Shown here: positions 6,428 through 12,760 of the stretch, piece after piece
How the letters are laid out: each line of letters begins with the position of its first letter
Position numbering within the stretch: position 1 is the stretch's first letter
DNA from: an uncultured Phaeodactylibacter sp.
Lineage (GTDB): Bacteria; Bacteroidota; Bacteroidia; Chitinophagales; Saprospiraceae
DNA: 12,760 nucleotides
Reading direction: 5' to 3'
Assembly (NCBI GenBank): GCA_913062745.1
Contig: CAJXXJ010000038.1
Coordinates: 1-12,760 of the forward strand
The notes under the pieces: generated by a model
Seen by the model: only the letters and a program-made list of their open reading frames with translations
The model's database searches: none
Told to the model about the DNA's origin: nothing
Translations under genes and position numbers: made by a program

Positions 6428-8827
6428 ATGACCATGGAAGAACTTGAGATTATAAGTCCGGAAGAAGCCGCAGAGCCACAGCCACGGCAAACGGCCCTGC
6501 TGGAAGCGGATAAAGATATCTTTGAGCAACTGGAGATGGAGCGGATTCCTTTTTCCTCCAGCCTCAGCTTTGCACCTATGATTGAGCTGATTCGTGAAAA
6601 AGCGGACGGCGGGCGGTCTACCGAAGCCGCTTTGGCTTCCATGATATTGGATCGGCTGGAAGAAGCGCCGGAGCTCGATGGGCCGATTGAGGATGCTTCC
6701 ATTTTGCGTAAGCACGCCGATATTGTGGATACTCTGATGCTGATGGTCATTCCTCCCTCACAGCGGCAGGATCAGCTGATCAAAGTATCTGCACCTTTTG
6801 AGATGAACCCGGTCTACTGCACTCCTCCACTCGAGCGTCTGGTGCGGGAAAAGAAGGTCAATTACGAGATCAACCATAGCCCGGGTATCACTTTCTGTTC
6901 GATGGTGATTAATGCCTGCAGCTTTATCCTTAATGAATTCTACGGCCAAAACCTGCGGTTCCATTCGCCTATGTCCATCTCCATCCGGCGGCCCGGGGAA
7001 GAGCTGGAGCGGCACTACAAGACCAAAATGGACACGAGTTTCGTAAGAATTATCAAGCGAAAGCCTCTCAAGCCATTAAGTCAGGAGCAAATCAACCACC
7101 TGTTGAGCAATGTATACGATATTGACCTCTGGCTGCAACATATTCCACCGGAGAATTTTGAATTTCAGGGCTTTATGGTCGGCAACCTGATCGACATTAC
7201 CGAGGAGGAAGCGCTGTCGCGGCTTAAATACGCGCTGCTGGAGCGGGATGCCGTGGTGGAGCGCCGGAAGATTGAGCGGTTGCAGTATCTGATACAAACC
7301 TACTTCAGCCTGCCGCAGTTGCGTATGGGCGTCACGGCTATCGATTACCCTGCAGAAAAAGCCGTATCGCATAAATACAAAATACGCTTTGACTTCCTGG
7401 CCCGCAAAACGAAGCGCCTCCTCGCTCCGGAAAACAGCGGTTCAGTTTACGAAAAAGCCTGCCGCTACCGGGAGGTGTTACTGATTGAAGACCTGGAAAA
7501 AATCAGTAAAAAGACGCCCGTGGAACGTGGCCTGCTCGGGGAAGGTATCCGAAGTATTATCGTCGCTCCTTTGCTCAATAAAGATGAACAGGTAATTGGC
7601 TTATTGGAGATTGGTTCGCCACTGCCCTTTGAGCTCAATAGTTTCATTGAGCTTAAATTCCGGGAAATCATCGGCTTGTTTAGTATGGCGGTAGAACGCA
7701 GCCGGGATGAAATCGACAACCGCATAGAGGCAGTCATTCGCGAGCAGTACACAGCCGTGCACCCGAGCGTGGAGTGGAAGTTTATCGAAACCTCCTACGA
7801 GCTGTTGGAAAAGCGGGAGCGTAACCCTAAAAATGCGGTGGTAGACCCTATTGTTTTCAATGATGTTTATCCGCTTTATGCGCAAGCTGATATTGTAAGC
7901 AGCTCCGATAAACGAAACCACGCGATTCAGGACGACCTGATTTACAACATGGAGCAGGTGGTCAACCTTCTTGACCAGGCAATAGATCAGGGGCCTTTCC
8001 CGCTGCTTCGGCAGTACCGGCAGCTGGCCAAACGCTACATCACAGAAGTGCGCGATAATTTCAGCTCCAATGACGAATCGCGTATCGTGGAATGGCTGCA
8101 GGCCGATATTCACCCGCTGCTGTATCAGTTGCGTACGAAATACCCTGGTCTTTCTACCAATGTGGCGCGCTATTTTGCCAGCCTCGATCAGGAGCTGGGC
8201 ATCGTCTACAAAGAGCGCCGCCGCTACGAAGACAGCGTCACCCGGCTGAACAATGAAATTAGCAGTTATCTGGAAGAACAGCAAAAGGATGCACAGCAAG
8301 TCATCCCGCACTACTTCGAGCGCTATAAAACAGATGGGGTGGAGTACGAAATCTATGTGGGGCAGTCTATGCTCAACAAGGATCAGTTCAGCCTGATGCA
8401 CCTGAAAAATTTGCGCCTCTGGCAGCTGATTGACATGTGCAACATCACCCGCCTTGTGGACGGCCTGCAGGAGGAGCTTCCGGTTGAGCTGACTACCGCA
8501 CAGCTGGTATTCGTGTATTCCAATTCCCTGTCTATCCGCTTCCGTATGGATGAAAAGCAGTTTGATGTAGATGGCTCCTATAATGTCCGTTATGAGATTT
8601 TGAAAAAGCGGATCGACAAAGCAGTGGTAGAGGGCAGCAGCGAACGGCTCACACAGGCCGGAAAGATTGCCGTCGTCTACCTGCAGGAAAAGGACAAGCA
8701 GGAGTATCTGGAATACGCAGAGTATCTGCAGTCAGAGGGGTATATCACCGACGAAATCGAAGACCTGACCATCGGGCGGCTGCAGGGGGTGCATGGGCTG
8801 CGCGCGCTTCGGTTCACGGTGAAGTAG
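6428..8827 (+). CDS. GAF-domain protein, no recognised output domain
   Basis: A 799-residue soluble protein with no signal peptide or membrane segment. The region about 275-425 has a GAF-like pattern: a helix (VERRKIERLQYLIQ), strands around YREVLLIEDLE, GEGIRSIIVAPLLNKDEQVIGLLEIGS, and a closing helix ending in GLFSMAVERSRDEID. GAF domains bind small molecules such as cyclic nucleotides, or sense redox state, but no specific ligand residues can be named here. The N-terminal ~270 residues and C-terminal ~370 residues match nothing I recognise. The C-terminal part is helical, with a likely coiled stretch around 590-620 (VYKERRRYEDSVTRLNNEISSYLEEQQ). There is no kinase, GGDEF, HD or DNA-binding motif. 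It stands alone on its strand, divergent from the phytase cluster. An ATG two codons downstream (6434) is an alternative start. The function is unknown; a cytosolic sensor or scaffold is the best description. Confidence 0.88.
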   Translation: MTMEELEIISPEEAAEPQPRQTALLEADKDIFEQLEMERIPFSSSLSFAPMIELIREKADGGRSTEAALASMILDRLEEAPELDGPIEDASILRKHADIVDTLMLMVIPPSQRQDQLIKVSAPFEMNPVYCTPPLERLVREKKVNYEINHSPGITFCSMVINACSFILNEFYGQNLRFHSPMSISIRRPGEELERHYKTKMDTSFVRIIKRKPLKPLSQEQINHLLSNVYDIDLWLQHIPPENFEFQGFMVGNLIDITEEEALSRLKYALLERDAVVERRKIERLQYLIQTYFSLPQLRMGVTAIDYPAEKAVSHKYKIRFDFLARKTKRLLAPENSGSVYEKACRYREVLLIEDLEKISKKTPVERGLLGEGIRSIIVAPLLNKDEQVIGLLEIGSPLPFELNSFIELKFREIIGLFSMAVERSRDEIDNRIEAVIREQYTAVHPSVEWKFIETSYELLEKRERNPKNAVVDPIVFNDVYPLYAQADIVSSSDKRNHAIQDDLIYNMEQVVNLLDQAIDQGPFPLLRQYRQLAKRYITEVRDNFSSNDESRIVEWLQADIHPLLYQLRTKYPGLSTNVARYFASLDQELGIVYKERRRYEDSVTRLNNEISSYLEEQQKDAQQVIPHYFERYKTDGVEYEIYVGQSMLNKDQFSLMHLKNLRLWQLIDMCNITRLVDGLQEELPVELTTAQLVFVYSNSLSIRFRMDEKQFDVDGSYNVRYEILKKRIDKAVVEGSSERLTQAGKIAVVYLQEKDKQEYLEYAEYLQSEGYITDEIEDLTIGRLQGVHGLRALRFTVK

Positions 8828-8876
8828 TGAGGCCGGAGGGAACTTTTTAGCCGATTTTTTCCTTATATTACTGTAA

Positions 8877-8966
8877 ATGAAGGCGTTATTATCGCGATAT
8901 TGCTGCGAAGTAACGCCTTTGTATTTGGTACTGCTGCTATTGTACTACCCTATGGCCGTACACTAA
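8877..8966 (+). CDS. Possible 29-codon hydrophobic small ORF
   Basis: An ATG at 8877 opens a 29-residue frame ending in TAA at 8964-8966, with a hydrophobic core (LYLVLLLLYY). It overlaps the hairpin at 8880-8919, and its frame differs from that of the downstream barrel gene. It could be a small membrane peptide or leader, but no ribosome-binding site is seen and a short open frame of this kind can arise by chance. It is listed only as a weak candidate. Confidence 0.15.
   Translation: MKALLSRYCCEVTPLYLVLLLLYYPMAVH
8880..8919 (+). terminator. Terminator-like hairpin after the GAF gene
   Basis: Arms AAGGCGTTA (8880-8888) and TAACGCCTT (8911-8919) pair perfectly over 9 bp, with an inner TCGC/GCGA stem. 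The tail is TGTATTTGG, poor in T for a classic intrinsic terminator. A T6 run (8855-8860) lies before the hairpin instead. It begins about 50 nt after the stop codon of the GAF gene and may act as terminator or 3'-end stabiliser. Confidence 0.5.
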
Positions 8967-9045
8967 ACAGAAATCAGATGCCGTTAATATCCCTGTGGCC
9001 AGATGGCAGATGCGGCGTCTTAAAAATCACAACTGCACGACTTAC

Positions 9046-10089
9046 ATGAGGATATGCCCGATCAGGTGCTTCTTTTGCGGATTGTTGTTTTGCTTTGCTT
9101 CAGCAGTAAAGGCACAGCTGCTGCATGAGCCCGATGAGGATGGAATAGAGCTAAGCAAAGAGCGCGCAATTTGCCGCCCGGGGGTGACTAATCAGTCGGT
9201 GGGGCGGGGTCTGTTGTTGGAGCGCCGTAGCGTAGGCTCGCAGTTCTATTCACCGGGCATTGGAGAGCTCGATGGGGCGAATGCCAGTGTAGTCAGCCAC
9301 GTGGAGCGCTTAACCGGCAAAGTGAAAATACCGGTCCTCAATAAACCCAGCCTCAAAGTACTGCTGGGCTACGAGTACGCCGGCGAGACCTTTCACTTTG
9401 ACCGCATCGGCTATTTCAACCGGGATGTTTTCAGCAGCCTCGATGGCAATACCCTGCACACCAATAAGTATTCCGTTTACATCACTAAATCTTTCAACGA
9501 AGACTACTACGCCGGGCTGCGCCTGCGTACCTCTTACCGCGGCGACCACGAGGAGATGATCTCCTTTGATTCGCGTTATGCGACCTACAGCGGCCTCGCT
9601 GCTTTTGGCTATAAGCCCAATCCGGATTTGGAGTACGGCGTCGGCTTCACTTTTGGCCGAAACTTCTTCCGTACACAGATACTGCCGTTCGGTATCTACA
9701 ACCAGACATTCAACGATAAATGGGGCATCGAAACCGTACTGCCGGTGCAAATTATGATGCGCTATAATTTTACGCCTTCCAACCTGCTGCTCTTTGGGCT
9801 GGAGTACCAAAGCAAATCTTATTCCATCGATGTGTACGAGCAGGGCGGGGAAGGAGCCTTTACGCCTTACTACTTCCGCCACGCGGAGATTGCCTTTAAA
9901 GCCACCTATGATGTCAATCTGTTCTCCTGGGTATGGTTTACGGCAGAGGGCGGCTATCAGGTCCCGCTCAATAGCCGCTTTGACAATACAGTGGACGAGA
10001 CGCTCAACTTCCGCGCTCGCAACTCCGGCCAGCCGTTTTTCAGCGTAGGGGTGTTTGTGACGCCGCCGCGCGACCGGCTCAATGATTAA
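9046..10089 (+). CDS. Outer-membrane beta-barrel-like protein (DUF6268-like)
   Basis: An exported protein of 347 residues from the ATG at 9046, which begins a signal peptide (MRICPIRCFFCGLLFCFASAVKAQ). The open frame extends back to a GTG at 8995 and an ATG at 9010, but these would put a polar stretch before the signal. After the signal comes a short linker, then alternating aromatic/polar strands separated by turns: LKVLLGYEYAGETFHF, NKYSVYITKSF, YYAGLRLRTSY, LEYGVGFTFGRNFF, SNLLLFGLEYQSKSY and VWFTAEGGYQVPL. It closes with QPFFSVGVFVTPP. This is the pattern of a 10-14-strand outer-membrane barrel and fits the Bacteroidota family DUF6268, although that family name is from memory. No function is known. 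Its last 11 bp overlap the 3' end of the convergent HD-PycTM gene. Confidence 0.8.
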   Translation: MRICPIRCFFCGLLFCFASAVKAQLLHEPDEDGIELSKERAICRPGVTNQSVGRGLLLERRSVGSQFYSPGIGELDGANASVVSHVERLTGKVKIPVLNKPSLKVLLGYEYAGETFHFDRIGYFNRDVFSSLDGNTLHTNKYSVYITKSFNEDYYAGLRLRTSYRGDHEEMISFDSRYATYSGLAAFGYKPNPDLEYGVGFTFGRNFFRTQILPFGIYNQTFNDKWGIETVLPVQIMMRYNFTPSNLLLFGLEYQSKSYSIDVYEQGGEGAFTPYYFRHAEIAFKATYDVNLFSWVWFTAEGGYQVPLNSRFDNTVDETLNFRARNSGQPFFSVGVFVTPPRDRLND

Positions 10090-11290
10090 TACTCCAGCTG
10101 TATAGCAAAGCGAACAGCACAACCGTTACAATTACCCCCCACATAAAAATCGTGTAACAGACCCGCAGCTGCCGGTACTTCCGCCCCAGGCTGGTACCCA
10201 GGTAGTACAGGTCGCGCATGATAGAGCGGTCCAGTTTATGGTCATCACCAACCACTTCCAGCATGCCCTTTTCGTACTCCGCGTAAGGCATTCTGAAAAA
10301 GTTGCCAAAGAAAAAGAGGTTAGACTCTCCCCGGGTGATCGTCTGTGGAGCCGTGGCCCCCGTCATTTTGATCGGGCGTGTCGCCAGCGTAGCGAACACC
10401 ATAGAAGTCAGGCACGTCAACAGCAGGCTAGCCATAGGGATGAGCGCATAGAGGTTGCTCTGTACATAATTAGCTGCCAGCGGCATCACAATAGTGATAA
10501 TCAGTGCATTGACGCTGAGCATGATGTTCGCCTTGTTATCCGCCAGCGCTGCCAGGTCGAGATGGTTGCGCAAACTCGTTTTAAACATAGTCTGCGCGCT
10601 CTTATTGGTACTGATTCGTCCCGTTGGCGTAGGCGTGGCAGCCGCTTGTTGGTTCGGCTTTTCCGTCGAATTAGCAGCGCGGGCGGTATTGCGCAGCTCC
10701 TTCAGTTGTTTTCGGTTATTCTTCCACTGCGCTCCAAATTGCTCCTGTGCAGCATCTGTATAGTATTGGTGAGATTTGACAAATTTATGGTTCAGCGTAT
10801 ACCACTGCTCATCTGTGTAGGATTTATTCAGGAACACCGACCACTCATGCCGCAACTGTTCCAGGTACTCCAGATAGCGCTCGCTGCCCAGGTTGCTGAG
10901 GTCCGCATCACATATCAGCTGTTCCATCAGGTCAGCAGGCTCCTTAGGCGGAAAGGTAACCTCGATCAGCCGCAGAACCGTCTCCGTTTTATCTGCCGGA
11001 TAATTATGCTGCTGCAAAAACCGGCTGGCAATCTGCCGGCTGATGGCCTCATGCCCCTCGTAGGTTTCTACAAATCCAGTATCGTGAAAAAGGCCCGCCA
11101 ACTCCAGCACCTCCAGCTGTTCTGCATCCAGGCCGGAAGCTTTGCCAAGCTCGTGCAAGGATGCACACACCCGCTCGGTATGCGATAAACTATGGTAGCG
11201 GTGGTCTTCGGTCAGCCGCTGCCGGAGCATCTGTCGTACTTCCTCCCGCGCTCGCTCCAGTATAGGAGCAGTCTCAGGCTCACTTATCAT
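10079..11290 (-). CDS. HD phosphohydrolase fused to Pycsar-effector membrane domain
   Basis: 403 residues from the ATG at 11290. The N-terminal half (about 10-190) is an HD-superfamily domain. His33 and His37 sit in YHSLSHTERV, the His69-Asp70 pair in GLFHDTGF, His80 in EGHEA, and Asp128/Asp130 in CDADLSNLG, so the metal site looks intact and the domain may hydrolyse a phosphoester, perhaps a nucleotide. A low-complexity linker (about 195-232, rich in N, A, T, P) leads to a DUF5706/PycTM domain (about 233-403) carrying the hallmark LADNKANIMLSVNA and three predicted membrane helices (about 256-276, 280-303, 379-399). PycTM domains are the membrane-disrupting effectors of Pycsar anti-phage systems, where a PycC cyclase makes cCMP or cUMP. 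No cyclase is in this window, so a stand-alone housekeeping or signalling role is equally possible. The frame extends to a TTG at 11323, but a promoter box at 11325-11332 makes that start very unlikely. Confidence 0.9.
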   Translation of the reverse strand: MISEPETAPILERAREEVRQMLRQRLTEDHRYHSLSHTERVCASLHELGKASGLDAEQLEVLELAGLFHDTGFVETYEGHEAISRQIASRFLQQHNYPADKTETVLRLIEVTFPPKEPADLMEQLICDADLSNLGSERYLEYLEQLRHEWSVFLNKSYTDEQWYTLNHKFVKSHQYYTDAAQEQFGAQWKNNRKQLKELRNTARAANSTEKPNQQAAATPTPTGRISTNKSAQTMFKTSLRNHLDLAALADNKANIMLSVNALIITIVMPLAANYVQSNLYALIPMASLLLTCLTSMVFATLATRPIKMTGATAPQTITRGESNLFFFGNFFRMPYAEYEKGMLEVVGDDHKLDRSIMRDLYYLGTSLGRKYRQLRVCYTIFMWGVIVTVVLFALLYSWSINH

Positions 11291-11324
11291 GCTGTTCTGC
11301 TTGATGGGTTTGTTATTGTGCAAT

Positions 11325-11355
11325 CAAATCTAACGGTTTTTTCTCCGGTGCCCAA
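11325..11355 (-). promoter_or_regulatory. Bacteroidota-type promoter of the HD-PycTM gene
   Basis: Read on the minus strand, TTG (11353-11355) is followed after 20 nt by TAGATTTG (11325-11332), an exact match to the TAnnTTTG -7 element of Bacteroidota primary sigma promoters with the -33 TTG at normal distance. Transcription should begin a few bases downstream, near 11320, giving a leader of about 30 nt before the ATG at 11290. It lies just beyond the terminator of the upstream gene. Confidence 0.75.
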
Positions 11356-11363
11356 GGCAGTAC

Positions 11364-11406
11364 GGAATAAAAAACGCCACAGCAGACTGCTTCCGCTGTG
11401 GCGTTT
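11364..11406 (-). terminator. Strong intrinsic terminator
   Basis: A perfect 12-bp stem, AAACGCCACAGC (11372-11383) with GCTGTGGCGTTT (11395-11406), closes on an 11-nt loop. On the minus strand the stem runs into GTTTTTTATTCC, so it is a textbook terminator for the small exported-protein gene ending at 11430. It insulates that gene from the HD-PycTM promoter immediately beyond. Confidence 0.9.
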
Positions 11407-11429
11407 CGGCTGCTTTGCAAAGCCGGGGC

Positions 11430-11777
11430 TTAGTTCGCCTCTGATTTGATGTGGATCCGCAGATTGTAAGCACCATTTTTAGCATTCGGCGCAGACTTGA
11501 TCTGCCGGTGGTTCAGCTGCTGCTTAATGTGGTTGGCCAGATAATCATTTGCCGCGGCAACGTGCACCACCTCTATCTCATTGCTTTCCGAAATGGTAAA
11601 ATGCACAAACACAGCCGTTTCTTCCATTCCAAAATCCTGAATGGAGGGCGCCTCGATCATGCGGGCCACTTCCTTGCGCAGCTCCTGCTGATTTTTGCCG
11701 GAAACGGGCGTAGACGCTTCAGCGGTCAGGCTACCCATACTCAGTACCAGGGCGAAAACAATCGAAAAGAATTTCAT
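11430..11777 (-). CDS. Small exported protein, TonB-C-like fold possible
   Basis: 115 residues. A clear signal peptide (MKFFSIVFALVLSMGSLTAEA, about 1-21) precedes a ~90-residue mature part. The mature part has an amphipathic helix (QQELRKEVARMIEA), then VFVHFTISESNEIEVVHVAAANDYLANHIKQQLNH, and a final strand (YNLRIHIK). The order helix, strand pair, helix, strand, with the phrase 'v.V.FtI.e..ei.V..v......l...ikq.l', resembles small periplasmic Bacteroidota proteins related to the TonB C-terminal domain. That likeness is structural inference, not a secure match. It has its own terminator 24 bp downstream, and no close same-strand gene upstream, so it is probably monocistronic. The function is unknown. 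Confidence 0.8.
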   Translation of the reverse strand: MKFFSIVFALVLSMGSLTAEASTPVSGKNQQELRKEVARMIEAPSIQDFGMEETAVFVHFTISESNEIEVVHVAAANDYLANHIKQQLNHRQIKSAPNAKNGAYNLRIHIKSEAN

Positions 11778-12319
11778 AATAATGAAGGTTTAGAGTGAAA
11801 AACAATCGGGTTAAAAACAGCCGCCATATTCTGCCGGCGGAGCAGTATAATAAAGGGTTCAGGCATAGCAGTTACAGCCGGGGTCATGGCATTTGGATGC
11901 CCCGGTAATGCTGTTTTGTTTTCCTGTTTTATTGAATGAATGCCTTTGCAACCAAAGACATCACTATAACGGACACCTTGCCTCCTTTGGTCGCTAAAAG
12001 TGGGTGCTTTCTATCAACGGAGGCAATAAAACGATGAACGTAGCGAAAGCGCATTGTCAGCACCCCCGAAAATTCCACAGCGCCCGTCAGCCCGCCTGCA
12101 GATAAAGTTACAACTACTCCCCGGCCGCGAAACGGGAAGCAGTTCATTGGGAATCAGCAAAATATTTGCCGGTCTTGTCGGCATTTTTCCAAAGCATCAG
12201 GGGATTCGATCAAATGACTGCATTTCTTCTATTCTTCAGCAGATTTCGATATATATTAGTGGTCCCTCAATCATGATTTTGTGGAGTTGACCAACACCTT
12301 TTTGCTAACTTATCTGACT
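11778..12319. other. 542-bp gene-free region with several inverted repeats
   Basis: No credible gene is seen. The region lies between two divergently oriented genes and must contain both promoters, but no exact TAnnTTTG box was found. It is rich in inverted repeats: CCGCC/GGCGG at 11821-11840 (followed on the minus strand by CTGTTTTTAA), the hairpin at 11866-11914, TTGCCTCC/GGAGGCAA at 11978-11985/12019-12026, and GGGTGCT/AGCACCC at 12002-12008/12059-12065. The last two interlock, so they cannot all form as simple nested stems. A minus-strand open frame at 11929-12147 looks like chance. Confidence 0.5.
11866..11929 (+). terminator. Stable hairpin with T-rich tail
   Basis: CCGGGG (11878-11883) pairs with CCCCGG (11900-11905), and an alternative inner stem GGCAT-TTGG-ATGCC (11888-11901) has a 4-nt loop. 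The flanks TAGCAGTTAC and GTAATGCTG extend the pairing imperfectly. On the plus strand it runs into TGTTTTGTTTTCCTGTTTT, as a terminator would, yet no plus-strand gene lies upstream. It may block antisense transcription from the small-gene side, terminate an unrecognised plus-strand RNA, or be part of the minus-strand leader. Confidence 0.5.
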
Positions 12320-12760
12320 ATGAAGAAGATTGTACACTATTTGTTAATGCCCTGTTTGCTGATGCTGGGGGGTAGGGCAAAGTTACTGGCGCAATGCCCC
12401 ATTTCCGTAACGGCCCCACCGGATCAGAGCGTATGTTCTCCGGGAGAGACTGTCCTGTTGCAAGCGGATGCCAGCTCTACTCCCGTCAACGTAATCTGGA
12501 CGCCAAACTTCGGGCTCGACAACCCCTTTTCGTTGACGCCTACCGCAACGGTAAACACCAATATTACATACACGGTCACTGTCAGCGCTATCGACCCCGG
12601 CGCGCCCAACTTTTGGCAAAACGGAGACTTTTCTCAGGGGTTAGCCAATTACTTTGGCTCCAATTATGACCCTCCCAGCGGTGGCCTCAATGGCCCGCTG
12701 ACTGAGCCGGGGCAGATGGTGGTGACCAACGACCCGCCTGCCGAAAACGTAGACTTCGCC
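12320..12760 (+). CDS. Secreted Ig/PKD-like surface protein, 5' part only
   Basis: The frame opens at ATG 12320 and runs to the window edge without a stop, giving 147 codons. It starts with a signal peptide (MKKIVHYLLMPCLLMLGGRAKLLAQ, about 1-25). The mature part begins CPISVTAPPDQSVCSPGETVLLQADASS, then VNVIWTPNFGLDNP and ATVNTNITYTVTVSA, the strand pattern of Ig-like/PKD-like modules in large Bacteroidota adhesins. A segment WQNGDFSQGLANYFGSNYDPPSG follows, like the opening of a carbohydrate-binding or jelly-roll module. Proteins of this kind are usually long and carry a T9SS sorting tail, but the C-terminus lies outside the window. No ribosome-binding site is obvious. Confidence 0.82.
   Translation, partial: MKKIVHYLLMPCLLMLGGRAKLLAQCPISVTAPPDQSVCSPGETVLLQADASSTPVNVIWTPNFGLDNPFSLTPTATVNTNITYTVTVSAIDPGAPNFWQNGDFSQGLANYFGSNYDPPSGGLNGPLTEPGQMVVTNDPPAENVDFA

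Noticed and set aside
7601..8401. 266-codon minus-strand frame inside the GAF gene
   Set aside because: It is a shadow frame antisense to a long conserved-looking gene, with no recognisable motif.
10079..11290. A complete Pycsar defence system
   Set aside because: Only the effector-type domain is present. No adenylate/guanylate-cyclase-like PycC gene is found in the window, so the system cannot be claimed.
11929..12147. 72-codon minus-strand frame in the gene-free region
   Set aside because: It has no signal, domain or ribosome-binding site, and it crosses several inverted repeats; chance is the simplest reading.
12274..12319. Promoter box TAACTTAT just before the adhesin start
   Set aside because: It matches TAnnTTTG poorly and would place the transcription start at or past the ATG.

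Overview
The window looks like a chromosomal segment of a member of the Bacteroidota, probably a Saprospiria-type organism such as the Lewinella or Phaeodactylibacter relatives. The evidence is a secreted protein with a type IX secretion (T9SS) sorting tail, a TonB-dependent receptor with an N-terminal carboxypeptidase-regulatory-like domain, a DUF5706/PycTM protein, a promoter of the Bacteroidota TTG-N20-TAnnTTTG form, and generally weak Shine-Dalgarno sequences. The lineage is inferred from gene content, not from a marker gene.

Left part (about 1-6174): three minus-strand genes in the same order as transcription: a T9SS-exported protein built from two almost identical ~203-residue domains, a large TonB-dependent receptor, and a lipoprotein beta-propeller phytase. 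Together they make a plausible outer-surface system for organophosphate (phytate) use: the phytase hydrolyses phytate at the cell envelope, the receptor imports a ligand, and the repeated secreted protein may bind substrate or surface. Each of the two intergenic gaps in the cluster carries a strong hairpin. The phytase gene is followed by a two-copy, ~113-bp-period tandem repeat rich in inverted repeats.

Middle (6175-10089): a 253-bp divergent spacer separates the cluster from a plus-strand 799-aa GAF-domain protein without a recognisable output domain. A terminator-like hairpin follows, then a plus-strand outer-membrane beta-barrel-like protein of unknown function (DUF6268-like).

Right part (10079-12760): a minus-strand fusion of an HD phosphohydrolase domain to a three-helix Pycsar-effector (PycTM/DUF5706) membrane domain overlaps the barrel gene tail to tail by 11 bp. 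It has a clear Bacteroidota promoter that also settles its start codon. Upstream of it are a strong terminator and a small exported protein gene on the same strand. A ~540-bp gene-free stretch with several hairpins follows. The window ends inside a plus-strand gene for a secreted, probably large, Ig/PKD-like surface protein starting at 12320.

No tRNA, rRNA, CRISPR array, insertion sequence or integrase was seen. The most interesting items are the HD-PycTM fusion with no nucleotide cyclase beside it, the phytase/receptor/repeated-domain cluster, and the structured tandem repeat behind the phytase gene.
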